From NCBI GenBank assembly GCA_028284235.1, contig JANQSC010000012.1, positions 62,001 through 126,000 of the forward strand: DNA of 64,000 nucleotides, read 5' to 3'. The notes under the pieces are model-generated. The model saw only the letters and a list, made by a program, of their open reading frames with translations. It was not told where the DNA came from and made no database searches. A program made the position numbers and the translations under genes. Numbering within the stretch: position 1 is the stretch's first letter; each line of letters starts with the position of its first letter. This document shows positions 8,385 through 16,630 of the stretch, piece after piece. The DNA comes from Opitutaceae bacterium. GTDB lineage: Bacteria; Verrucomicrobiota; Verrucomicrobiia; Opitutales; Opitutaceae.

Positions 8385-9750
8385 ACGAACCTTCATCCGA
8401 GGCGTGGGCGCTTCATTGAGTCTCCCGATTTTGGAAGCGATGGGAACGATTGCGCCCAAAGCGGCGGCGAACGCGGCCGCTTCCGGTCAGGCGAGCGGAG
8501 CGGTGCAGGCCCCAGTGAGGATGGGGTGCCTGTTCTTTCCGAACGGCGTTTGGGAGGAGACTTGGCATCCCAAGCAATCGGGCGGGGGATACGAGATGCC
8601 CTTCGCGTTGCAGCCTCTTGAAGACCACAGGGATTCGTTCATCACCTTTTCTGGACTGGACAAGGCGAACAGCCATCGAGGCGACGGTCACTATGCGAAA
8701 ACGGCGAATTTCCTAACAGGGATGCCGGTGCGAAAAACCACAGGCAAAGACGTCAGCGTGGGCGGCATCTCCATCGATCAACTTTGCGCGCAAGAAATTG
8801 GCTCGATGACCCCGCTTCCTTCTTTGGAGCTGGGGATCGATCCGGTCGTGTCGGGCATCGATTCCAATGTCGGGTTCACGCGTCTGTACGGCTCGTATAT
8901 TTCCTGGCGGTCCCCCTCTGTGCCCTTGGCCCGCGAAATCAATCCTCGCCATGCCTACGAGCGGCTTTTCGGCGTCTACCGATCGCGAAACGCTTCGGTC
9001 AAAGACCGTCAGCAAAGCGACGACGATCGCGCCTTGCTCGATCTTGTGTTGGAGGATGCCAAGGACTTGCGCCGGCGTCTAGGCCGGGACGACCAGTTCA
9101 AGCTCGACGAATACCTGGACTCCGTGCGGGATGTGGAAAAACGAATCGCGTTTTTCTCCAAGGAAGATCCGCGTAGGTGGAAACCGACTACGAGCCTGGG
9201 TCGGGAGGATTGGGCGATGCCTTCTGGCGAACCAGGTGATCATCAGGAGCATGTGCGGTTGATGCTCGATCTAATTGTACTGGCGTTCCAGACCGATTCG
9301 ACGCGAATCAGCACCTTCATGTTTGCGAACGATGTATCCAGCAAAAACTTCTCGAATTTGATTGATGGCGTAAGCGGAGGGCACCACCAGTTGAGCCACC
9401 ATCAAAGCAAGAAGGAAAACTACGAGCCCTACTCGAAAATCAACCGATGGCACTCTGAGCAACTCGCCTACATGTTGGACAAGATGAAAAACATTCCCGA
9501 GGGCGAAGGGAGTCTTCTAGACAATACGATGTTGCTGTTTGGCTCTAGCATCTCGGATGGCAACCGGCACGATCCGGAAAACCTACCGATCATCCTTGCA
9601 GGTGGGGGTGGGGGCGCAATCGACTCGGGTCGTCACATCGCTTGCGAGAAGAATACGCCGCTTTGCAACCTCTACGTATCCATGCTGGACCGGATGGGCG
9701 TTGAGGTGGAGTCTTTTGGCGATAGTGTCGAACCGTTGAAAATCGACTGA
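8359..9750 (+). CDS. DUF1552 family protein, Tat signal
   Basis: A 463-residue protein whose N-terminus holds a twin-arginine signal (PRRTFIRGVGASLSLPIL). The rest matches the DUF1552 family (FFPNGVWEETWHP, then FSGLDKANSHRGDGHY, and a C-terminal LLFGSSISDGNRHDPENLP), a relative of DUF1501 and alkaline-phosphatase/sulfatase-fold proteins. It overlaps the upstream cytochrome gene by 26 bp and almost always co-occurs with it in PVC genomes. No function is experimentally known to me; an exported metalloprotein or redox-partner role is inference. Confidence 0.9.
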   Translation: MKKTWQIPRRTFIRGVGASLSLPILEAMGTIAPKAAANAAASGQASGAVQAPVRMGCLFFPNGVWEETWHPKQSGGGYEMPFALQPLEDHRDSFITFSGLDKANSHRGDGHYAKTANFLTGMPVRKTTGKDVSVGGISIDQLCAQEIGSMTPLPSLELGIDPVVSGIDSNVGFTRLYGSYISWRSPSVPLAREINPRHAYERLFGVYRSRNASVKDRQQSDDDRALLDLVLEDAKDLRRRLGRDDQFKLDEYLDSVRDVEKRIAFFSKEDPRRWKPTTSLGREDWAMPSGEPGDHQEHVRLMLDLIVLAFQTDSTRISTFMFANDVSSKNFSNLIDGVSGGHHQLSHHQSKKENYEPYSKINRWHSEQLAYMLDKMKNIPEGEGSLLDNTMLLFGSSISDGNRHDPENLPIILAGGGGGAIDSGRHIACEKNTPLCNLYVSMLDRMGVEVESFGDSVEPLKID

Positions 9751-9812
9751 GCGTGCGCGATACAGTCAGTATTCGCGTTTGACCGACTGAAGTCGAACGC
9801 TAGAGTTCGTCC

Positions 9813-10829
9813 ATGAAAGCGGCGAATTATCTCGGAGATCGTTCCATGGGCGTGGGCGACAGCCCAGTCATTCCGCCCGTCAAAGGAGAGGTCCGTTTGG
9901 ATGTTGCCTACTGCGGCGTGTGCGGGACCGACATGCACATCTTCCACGGCCACATGGATCAGCGCGTGCCAATGCCGATGACCATCGGTCACGAAGTTTC
10001 GGCGACGGTGGTGGAATTAGGTGAAGGAGTGGACGGAGTCGCTGTGGGCGATCGGGTTTCGGTGAGACCGTTGCTGTTTGGGGAGGCGTCCGATTTCGAT
10101 AAAGGCTATTCCCATGTGGGGAAAAATCTCAAAATCATCGGCATCGACATGGCGGGAGGAATGCAAGCCTCGTGGACGGTACCCGCGTATACCCTACACG
10201 CGTTGCCTGAAGGCATGAGCCTCGAGCAGGGCGCGATGATTGAGCCCGCGGCGGTGGCCTGCCACGACGTGAGATTGGGGGAAGTGAAAGCGGGCGAAAC
10301 GTGCGTCGTGATTGGCGGCGGCCCGATCGGTTTGTTGATCGCCTTGGTGGCGAAGGAAAAAGGGGCGTCGGTCGTGCTTTCAGAGGTCAATGACGCGCGG
10401 CTCGAACTCGCTCGTTCGCTCGGGCTTGTCGGAGTCAATCCGATACGCGACGATTTGGTCGACTCGATTCGCGAACTCACTAACGGTCGCATGGCGGATT
10501 GCGCGTTCGAGGTTTCGGGCTCGGCGGCGGGGGTAGAGGTGATGACTGAGCTGCTCAATGTTCGCGGCCGAATCGTCATGGTGGCCATTCATCCGGATCC
10601 CAAGCCGGTGAATTTGTTTAAGTTCTTCTGGTCGGAGCTTAAGTTGATCGGGGCGCGGCTCTACGAGAAAGAGGACTTCGACGAAGCCATTCAACTAGCG
10701 GCGAGCGGTTGTCTTCATTTGGATACGCTGATCACTCGAGTCGATCCGATCGAGAATGTGCAGCAGACTTTTGAGACGATCGAGGCGAACCCGGACGGGA
10801 TTAAATACCTGATTGATTGCCGGGCGTGA
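9813..10829 (+). CDS. Zinc-dependent medium-chain dehydrogenase (alcohol/polyol type)
   Basis: A 338-residue cytoplasmic MDR-family dehydrogenase. Catalytic zinc ligands are visible as CGVCGTDMH (Cys37) and GHE (His60/Glu61), and the NAD(P)-binding glycine motif is VIGGGPIGLL near residue 170. The four-cysteine structural-zinc lobe of classical members is absent. Sorbitol, threonine or uronate-reducing dehydrogenases are the closest kinds. It lies 13 bp upstream of the KduD-like SDR gene, almost certainly in the same transcript, so a sugar-acid or sugar-alcohol substrate is likely. P450-based sugar demethylation pathways also use an alcohol dehydrogenase, so a link to the nearby P450 is possible but unproven. 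Confidence 0.85.
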   Translation: MKAANYLGDRSMGVGDSPVIPPVKGEVRLDVAYCGVCGTDMHIFHGHMDQRVPMPMTIGHEVSATVVELGEGVDGVAVGDRVSVRPLLFGEASDFDKGYSHVGKNLKIIGIDMAGGMQASWTVPAYTLHALPEGMSLEQGAMIEPAAVACHDVRLGEVKAGETCVVIGGGPIGLLIALVAKEKGASVVLSEVNDARLELARSLGLVGVNPIRDDLVDSIRELTNGRMADCAFEVSGSAAGVEVMTELLNVRGRIVMVAIHPDPKPVNLFKFFWSELKLIGARLYEKEDFDEAIQLAASGCLHLDTLITRVDPIENVQQTFETIEANPDGIKYLIDCRA

Positions 10830-10842
10830 GCGGACGTGAGCT

Positions 10843-11613
10843 ATGAGCAGTGCAAGCGCATTTGATTTGAGTGGTAAAACGGCCCTTGTGACGGGCGCCA
10901 AACGAGGGATCGGAAAAGCGATGGCGATTGGACTGGCGGAAGCCGGCGCGGACGTAATCGGCGTCTCGGCGACGCTGGAGGAGTCGGGGAGCGGTGTTGA
11001 AAAGGAAATCGTCGCTCTCGGACGTACGTTCGACGCGTATAGTTGTGACTTTTCCGATAGGAAGTCTTTGTATGGATTTATTGATACGGTTAAGACGGGC
11101 CATCCGCGGATCGACATTCTCGTAAACAACGCTGGCACTATTTTGCGTACGCCCGCGGCCGAGCATCCGGACGAGTACTGGGATCGGGTGATGGAAGTGA
11201 ATCTAAACGCCCAGTTCGTGTTGTCCCGCGAGTTGGGCAAGGCGATGGTCGAACGCGGCAGCGGGAAGATCATTTTCACGGCGTCGTTGTTGACCTTTCA
11301 AGGCGGTATCACGGTTCCTGGATACGCGGCGAGCAAGGGGGGAATCGGTCAATTGACGATGGCGTTGTCCAATGAGTGGGCGTCGCGAGGCGTCAACGTC
11401 AACGCGATCGCCCCGGGTTATATTGCTACTGATAATACGGAGGCCTTGCGCGACGACCCTGTGCGCAGCGAGCAAATCCTATCGCGTATTCCAGCGGGAC
11501 GATGGGGGAATGCGGACGACTTCAAAGGTCCGGTCGTCTTTTTGGCGTCCGATGCTTCCAACTACGTTCATGGCGCCACGCTTCTGGTGGACGGCGGTTG
11601 GATGGGAAGATGA
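10843..11613 (+). CDS. kduD: SDR oxidoreductase, KduD-like (2-dehydro-3-deoxy-D-gluconate 5-dehydrogenase)
   Basis: A 256-residue short-chain dehydrogenase. Cofactor motif TGAKRGIG (17-24), NNAG (95-98), and catalytic Ser148, Tyr161 and Lys165 (GYAASKGG) are all present. The C-terminal IPAGRWGNADDFKGPVVFLAS is characteristic of the KduD/gluconate 5-dehydrogenase group, which interconverts keto-deoxygluconate isomers in the breakdown of unsaturated uronates from pectin, alginate or glycosaminoglycans. The gene follows a zinc dehydrogenase by 13 bp. The symbol is assigned by similarity; a related gluconate or other sugar dehydrogenase is the main alternative. Confidence 0.75.
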   Translation: MSSASAFDLSGKTALVTGAKRGIGKAMAIGLAEAGADVIGVSATLEESGSGVEKEIVALGRTFDAYSCDFSDRKSLYGFIDTVKTGHPRIDILVNNAGTILRTPAAEHPDEYWDRVMEVNLNAQFVLSRELGKAMVERGSGKIIFTASLLTFQGGITVPGYAASKGGIGQLTMALSNEWASRGVNVNAIAPGYIATDNTEALRDDPVRSEQILSRIPAGRWGNADDFKGPVVFLASDASNYVHGATLLVDGGWMGR

Positions 11614-11679
11614 ATGCGCGTTTCGAATGAGAGTTCCGCGGAATCTGATTTCGAGCAAGCGTATCACTTTTAAACAACC

Positions 11680-11865
11680 TCAAATCTTTGTCCCGCCTTG
11701 GCGGGATCATTGTGACTCGTCGCGACGAGTCATTTCGTCGATAGGCGACTGTTGGGCAGTTTTTTTTTGAACAGTGATCTCTTCGAGATCAAATCTCATC
11801 CCGTCGAAGACGGGACGAGACCAGGATCCCGTCTCGTTCAACTCGACGGGACAAGGATTCTCTGA
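11680..11865. repeat. Mosaic intergenic palindromic repeat, locus 2
   Basis: A chain of hairpins: TCCCGCCTTGGCGGGA (11691-11706), a perfect GACTCGTC/GACGAGTC palindrome (11714-11731), ATCTCTTCGAGAT (about 11777-11789), and TCTCATCCCGTC/GACGGGACGAGA (11794-11820, one mismatch). Two modules here, ending AGGCGACTGTT and beginning AACAGTGATCTCTTCGAGAT, reappear in the same order at 58055-58162. It separates the KduD-like gene from the convergent P450 gene and could act as a bidirectional terminator. No coding content. Confidence 0.75.
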
Positions 11866-11899
11866 CGAAAGCAATATAGTCTGGGTTGTAGTGAAACCG

Positions 11900-13051
11900 C
11901 TAAGCGTCGCGCGGCTCGATTGTTACATCGAGAGTGTGGAAGGCGTTGCGACGTTCGTAGTCGGCTTCTTTTTCCACTTTGCGGTGGGCGGTGGTGATGG
12001 AGATTGACGCGGCGTGTTGGCTCAGTTTTTTGAGCAGCGTTCTAACGATGAGGCGCGCGTGCGGAGCGCCGAGGCAGTTGTGGGCGCCGTTGCCGAAGGC
12101 GATATGCGGATTGGGCCGGCGGTCGAGTTTTACTGTTTCTGGGTCGTCGAAGACTGTCTCGTCAAAGTTGGCCGCTGCCCAGTTGAGGGAAATCAGTTTG
12201 CCCGCTTCAACTTTCACCCCGTGGACATCCGTATCGACAGGGCACATACGTCCCAAGTGGGTTACGGGCGACGCGTAGCGAAAGAGCTCTTCGGTGGCGG
12301 AGGTTACGAGTTTGGGGTTGTCACGGAGAGCGTCCAAGGCTTCGGGGTGCTCAGCCAGGTACGCGATCACCATTGAGATCGTGTTGATTACGGTGTCTCG
12401 GCCGCCGGCGAAGGCGATGTTAGCATAGCCCTGCATCTCGTCGCGGGTCAGTTTGCGGCCCTGGAATTCAGCCTGTGTCAGCGCTGAGAAAAAGTCGTCG
12501 CCTGGATTGGCTTCGGCTTTGTCGAACAGATCGTTGGTGTAGGCCTCCATCTCATGGCCTTTAGAGACGCCGCTTTCATCGCGGAAGACATGTGTGCCCC
12601 ATTGGATCCAGATATCCGCTTCGGATTCGGGCATGTTCAGAAGGAAAGTCAGGGCTCGGGATTGGAGAGGGATGGCGAATTCGCGGACGATTTCGATGGA
12701 GTCGCGGTTGACGGCATCGACGACAAGCTCGTCGACGAGGGTCTCCATTTTTTCGATATACTCAGGCTTGGTCGCGCGGCGAAAAAAAGGCTCCACGATT
12801 TTCCGGTATTCGGTATGTACGGGCGGATCGACTTCGAGCGGATACTGGCGGACGGTTCGCACGTCCTCCTCGCGGGGAATGGGAACGCGAAACGGGGCGT
12901 CGGAACTGAAGGTCTCGTGGTCCCGGGCGGCTTTGCGAACCTCCTTGAGTCCGATGAGCATGGCGACGGGTTCGCCGTCGAATTCGGTGGCCATGACCGG
13001 CTTTTCGCGGCGGGCTTCCTTAAAGGGGTCGTGGTAGGGGCATTGAGACAT
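11900..13051 (-). CDS. Cytochrome P450
   Basis: A 383-residue soluble bacterial P450. The heme-ligand loop is AFGNGAHNCLG with Cys326; the I-helix oxygen-activation motif is AFAGGRDT (213-220); the ExxR motif is at Glu255-Arg258. It lacks a membrane anchor, as expected for class I enzymes fed by ferredoxin, and the ferredoxin gene lies 26 bp upstream on the same strand. Marine bacteria are known to use class I P450s of the CYP236 family to demethylate 6-O-methyl-galactose from porphyran with a ferredoxin, a reductase and an alcohol dehydrogenase. The saccharide setting here makes that an attractive hypothesis, but the family cannot be fixed by eye. Confidence 0.92.
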   Translation of the reverse strand: MSQCPYHDPFKEARREKPVMATEFDGEPVAMLIGLKEVRKAARDHETFSSDAPFRVPIPREEDVRTVRQYPLEVDPPVHTEYRKIVEPFFRRATKPEYIEKMETLVDELVVDAVNRDSIEIVREFAIPLQSRALTFLLNMPESEADIWIQWGTHVFRDESGVSKGHEMEAYTNDLFDKAEANPGDDFFSALTQAEFQGRKLTRDEMQGYANIAFAGGRDTVINTISMVIAYLAEHPEALDALRDNPKLVTSATEELFRYASPVTHLGRMCPVDTDVHGVKVEAGKLISLNWAAANFDETVFDDPETVKLDRRPNPHIAFGNGAHNCLGAPHARLIVRTLLKKLSQHAASISITTAHRKVEKEADYERRNAFHTLDVTIEPRDA

Positions 13052-13077
13052 GTCGATGCGATGGGTTCGTATTGGCG

Positions 13078-13389
13078 TTAACGTCCTGCGACTTCAACTA
13101 CAAGTCCGTCGTGTTCGTCGGTGAGCTCGATCTGGCAGGAGAGGCGACTGCATTCGGTGGCGTTTTCCTCGAGGTCGAGGAGGTCTTTTTCGAGCGCGTC
13201 CGCTTTGCCGACTTTCTCTAGCCATTCGGGACGTACGCGTACGTGGCAGGTGCCACAAGAGCCAACGCCGCCACAATCGGCGTCGATTCCGGTGATGTCG
13301 TTGTCAGTGGCGACATTCATGAGGGATCCGACGGCGTCTTCGACTTGGACTTGGTTTCCGTCTGGCGTGATAAAGGTAACTCGAGTCAT
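13078..13389 (-). CDS. [2Fe-2S] ferredoxin, adrenodoxin/putidaredoxin type
   Basis: A 103-residue electron carrier. Cluster ligands follow C39-x5-C45-x2-C48-x36-C85 (CGGVGSCGTC, then LSCQIE), the adrenodoxin/putidaredoxin pattern rather than the plant type. The ATG at 13389 (MTRVTFITPDG) gives the normal family start; the longer frame from 13464 adds 25 unrelated residues. It is the first gene of a two-gene minus-strand operon with the P450 and most likely delivers electrons to it. No ferredoxin reductase is found in this window. Confidence 0.92.
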   Translation of the reverse strand: MTRVTFITPDGNQVQVEDAVGSLMNVATDNDITGIDADCGGVGSCGTCHVRVRPEWLEKVGKADALEKDLLDLEENATECSRLSCQIELTDEHDGLVVEVAGR

Positions 13390-13679
13390 AGTTTCTGAGG
13401 TGTTTGCGAGTGGGAGACAATAGCGGGCAATGACGGTCGACTCTAGTAGTCGGTTCACAAACAATGGTACTAAATTCGCAATTTAGAGTAACTAGAGCAA
13501 TTTTATCGTGATAATAAGTTATTTTTTCTAGAATTGGCACTCGGTCGATCGATAGCGATTTTAAGGCGCTTTTTGTTGTTGGAATATTGCGATCGTTGGC
13601 AGTGGCCTTGACCAATGGGGCGATGCGGACATTGTCGTTATCCGTTTTTCCCATACCTCTCGTTTCTCCCACTGCTTTC
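13390..13679. promoter_or_regulatory. Divergent promoter region, ferredoxin/P450 versus TRAP operon
   Basis: This 290-bp gap separates two operons reading away from each other, so it must hold both promoters. An AT-rich stretch lies around 13470-13530. I see no clean operator palindrome. The arrangement suggests, without proving, shared regulation of P450 and transporter. Confidence 0.4.
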
Positions 13680-14684
13680 ATGAGTCGCAATCTTTCCTTC
13701 TTTTCCTTGGGTCTCCTCGTTGGGGCCTTGGTGGCTTCGGCTCTGTTTTCGTATTTTGCCGGGAGCCGAGCGGATTCGGAAGGGCGTGTGTTGAAGCTGG
13801 CGCACGGATTGGACACGGTGCATCCGGTGCATTTGGGCATGGAGCGAATGAAAGAGCGCGTGGCCGAGCTTTCAGGCGGGCGTTTGACGATCGACATTTA
13901 CCCGAGCGGGGTGCTCGGGTCGGAGGTGCAGTGCATCGAGCAGCTCCAGAGCGGGGAGCTGGCCATGACCAAGACGTCGACCGCGGCGATGGAGTCGTTT
14001 ATTCCGGAACTGGGCGTATTTGGAATTCCTTACTTGTTCGATGATGAGGAGCACTATTGGCGCGTGATTAACGGGGAGATTGGCTCGGAGCTATTGGGCG
14101 TGGGAATCGAAACGGGCTTGTATGGGCTTTGCTACTACGATGCGGGCAGTCGCAATTTCTACAGTACGAAGAAGCCGATTCGGTCGCCGGCGGATTTGAA
14201 GGGGATGAAGATTCGTGTGCAAAACAGTCGTATGGCCATCGCGATGGTGGAGGCCTTGGGCGGCTCGCCGACGCCGATCGCGTGGGGCGAGCTTTACTCG
14301 GCCCTCGCTCAAGGAGTGGTAGACGGGGCGGAGAACAATCCGCCGAGCTTCGAGAGCAGCCGCCACTACGAGGTGTGCGCCTACTTCACGCCCGACGCCC
14401 ACACGCGGGTGCCGGACTTGCTTATGGTCAGCGTTCCGATTTGGAACGGGCTTAGTGCTCAGGAGCGAGAATGGCTGCAAGTGGCGGCGGACGAGTCGTC
14501 GGTCTATCAGCGCGAGCTTTGGGCGGTGAAGACCAAGGAGTCGCTCGCCAATGTGGTGGCGGCGGGCGTGGAGATCGTTGATTGCGATCCGGCTCTGTTT
14601 CAAGAGGCGTGCGCGTCGATTCCGGATACGCTGGGGGGAACGCCGGTCGAACCTTGGCTCAATCGGATTCAAGCCGCGCGATAG
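13680..14684 (+). CDS. dctP: TRAP transporter solute-binding protein (DctP family)
   Basis: A 334-residue periplasmic binding protein with an N-terminal hydrophobic export segment (SLGLLVGALVASALFSYFAG). The DctP fold is recognised by KLAHGLDTVHPVHLG, LTIDIYPSGVLGSEVQCIEQLQSG and DLKGMKIRVQNSRM; the arginine in the last motif normally pairs with a substrate carboxylate. The start at 13680 is favoured because it leaves a normal signal peptide. It is followed four bases later by the DctQ-type gene. A KduD-like enzyme about 2 kb upstream suggests uronates or other sugar acids as cargo rather than C4-dicarboxylates, but this is inference. Confidence 0.9.
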   Translation: MSRNLSFFSLGLLVGALVASALFSYFAGSRADSEGRVLKLAHGLDTVHPVHLGMERMKERVAELSGGRLTIDIYPSGVLGSEVQCIEQLQSGELAMTKTSTAAMESFIPELGVFGIPYLFDDEEHYWRVINGEIGSELLGVGIETGLYGLCYYDAGSRNFYSTKKPIRSPADLKGMKIRVQNSRMAIAMVEALGGSPTPIAWGELYSALAQGVVDGAENNPPSFESSRHYEVCAYFTPDAHTRVPDLLMVSVPIWNGLSAQEREWLQVAADESSVYQRELWAVKTKESLANVVAAGVEIVDCDPALFQEACASIPDTLGGTPVEPWLNRIQAAR

Positions 14685-14688
14685 AGTG

Positions 14689-15222
14689 ATGAGCGAAGCG
14701 AACGGTACTCTTCTAGCGCGGGCTCAGGCGTTTCGACGCGGTCTGACGACTCTCTTGAAATGGGTGGTCATCGTCCTCATGGCTCTTTTGGTCTTGGACG
14801 TTTTGTGGGGCGTTATCTCGCGCTACGCGTTTGGCCAGCAGGCCAAGTGGAGCGAGGAGCTGGCGAGACTGCTGCTCGTTTGGGTGTCGCTCTTCGGGGC
14901 GAGCGTCGCCTTTGCAATGAAGGCGCATTTGGGATTGGATTATTTCGCGGAAAAACTGCATCCCGACGCCCGGAAGTGGAATCGAGTCATTGGGGCGACG
15001 ATCTGTTTGGCCTTCGCTGTGCTGGTTTTCATTGTCGGCGGGCTGGAGTTGGTGAAACGGACATACGAGTCGGGACAAACCATGGTGGCTTTGCCGTTCG
15101 CCAAGTGGTGGGCCTACGCGGCCTTGCCGGCGAGCGGCGGTTTCATGGCGGTCTATTTGCTGGAGCAACTGGTGGAGATCATAGCGACACCAGTGGATTC
15201 GGAAGAGGGGGAGGCGCAATGA
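14689..15222 (+). CDS. dctQ: TRAP transporter small membrane subunit (DctQ family)
   Basis: A 177-residue inner-membrane protein with four hydrophobic segments. Family features are the first helix ending in WGVISRYAFGQQAKWSEEL and the LLLVWVSLFGASVAFAMKAHLGLDYF block. The ATG at 14689 lies four bases after the DctP stop, and the TGA overlaps the ATG of the large subunit gene (ATGA at 15219-15222), so all three subunits are translated from one message. Confidence 0.92.
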   Translation: MSEANGTLLARAQAFRRGLTTLLKWVVIVLMALLVLDVLWGVISRYAFGQQAKWSEELARLLLVWVSLFGASVAFAMKAHLGLDYFAEKLHPDARKWNRVIGATICLAFAVLVFIVGGLELVKRTYESGQTMVALPFAKWWAYAALPASGGFMAVYLLEQLVEIIATPVDSEEGEAQ

Positions 15223-16508
15223 TCGAGATCATCCTGGTTTTGGTGATCGTCTTCGTGGCTCTGCTGGTGATGAACGTGCCGATTGCGGTGGCCATCGCGG
15301 TGGCGTCGATGCTGGCGATGCTTCTAGGCGGCTACGATCCGAATTTGATGGTGGCCTCGAAAATGGCCAACGGGATCGACAGTTTCGCCTTGTTGGCGAT
15401 CCCGTTTTTCATCTTGTCGGGTATCTTGATGGGGCGGGGCGGGATGGCCCGGCGGCTGATGGATTTGGCGGCGACTTTGATGGGCCGTTTTCCTGGCGGT
15501 CTTGCTTACGTGAATACACTGACCTGCATGCTGTTCGGCTCGATTTCGGGGTCGGCTGCTGCGGCGGTGACGTCGATCGGCGGATTCATGCTGCCGGAGA
15601 TGAAGAACAAAGGTTACAACAACGAGTTTAGCGTGGCGGTCACGACGACGGCGGCGACCACGGGGCTGCTCATTCCGCCGAGCAATATCATGATCGTCTA
15701 CGCGGTCGCCTCGGGGTCGGTCTCGATCGCGGCCATGTTCATGGCGGGAATCTTGCCGGGGATTTTGATTGGGCTGTTGTTGATGCTGGTTTGTTTTGTC
15801 ATCGCTAAGCGAACGAATTTGGCGGCGGGGGAGCGTTCCAGTTTGAAGGATATCGGAATCGCCTTTCGGCGGGCCTTTCTGAGTTTGCTTTTGCTGGTTA
15901 TCGTCATTGGCGGAATTTTGAAAGGCGTCTTTACCGCCACGGAAGCTTCGGCGATTGCGGTCGCCTACGCGTTTTTCTTGTCGGTGGTTCTTTATCGCGA
16001 GGTAAGGCTTTCGCAACTACCGGAGATTCTGTTGCAGGCGGGGGTGACGACGGCGGTGATCATGCTGCTGATCGGGGCGAGTTCGGGCATGTCGTGGATC
16101 ATGACGATTTCGAATATTCCGCAGACGGTGTCGAGCGGGCTGCTCGGGCTCTCGGACAATCCGATCGTGATTATGCTGATGATCAATCTGATCCTTTTGT
16201 TCGTGGGGACGTTTATGGATATGACGCCTGCGGTTTTGATCTTCACGCCGATTTTCCTGCCAATCGCGAAGGCCTTGGGCTTGGAGCCCGTACATTTCGG
16301 GATCATTATGATCGCCAATTTGTGCATCGGATTGTGTACCCCGCCTGTGGGTACCTGTCTCTTTTTAGGCTGCGGAGTGGGGAAGACAACGATCGCCCGC
16401 GTGACGCCGATTATGGTCCCGTTCTTTATCGCCATGTTTGTCGGGTTGATGCTGATTTCCTATGTCCCGGAGATCACTCTTTGGTTGCCGCAGTTGTTTG
16501 GATTGTAG
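15219..16508 (+). CDS. dctM: TRAP transporter large permease subunit (DctM family)
   Basis: A 429-residue integral membrane protein, the channel-forming subunit of a sodium-driven TRAP importer. Hallmarks are LLAIPFFILSGILMGRGGMARRL near residue 55, LFGSISGSAAAAVTSIG near 105, and TTTAATTGLLIPPSNIMI near 150. It begins inside the DctQ stop codon. The long frame opening at 14760 is only an in-frame extension across DctQ. The membrane segments fill nearly the whole chain, normal for the family. Confidence 0.94.
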   Translation: MIEIILVLVIVFVALLVMNVPIAVAIAVASMLAMLLGGYDPNLMVASKMANGIDSFALLAIPFFILSGILMGRGGMARRLMDLAATLMGRFPGGLAYVNTLTCMLFGSISGSAAAAVTSIGGFMLPEMKNKGYNNEFSVAVTTTAATTGLLIPPSNIMIVYAVASGSVSIAAMFMAGILPGILIGLLLMLVCFVIAKRTNLAAGERSSLKDIGIAFRRAFLSLLLLVIVIGGILKGVFTATEASAIAVAYAFFLSVVLYREVRLSQLPEILLQAGVTTAVIMLLIGASSGMSWIMTISNIPQTVSSGLLGLSDNPIVIMLMINLILLFVGTFMDMTPAVLIFTPIFLPIAKALGLEPVHFGIIMIANLCIGLCTPPVGTCLFLGCGVGKTTIARVTPIMVPFFIAMFVGLMLISYVPEITLWLPQLFGL

Positions 16509-16630
16509 CTCTCGCGTGGCGGCGGGGTAGAAGAACATCTCGAGACGTATTCTAAATTCTGGCTCGCCAAACGACCCGCTCTGCGTTGAATTTACCGTCT
16601 CTAGTCGATAGACGCTCTGCGCCGTTAACT

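Noticed and set aside
12554..13081. Antisense frames opposite the P450 gene
   Set aside because: The P450 heme loop, I-helix and ExxR motifs are all in the minus-strand frame; the plus-strand frames lack any known motif.
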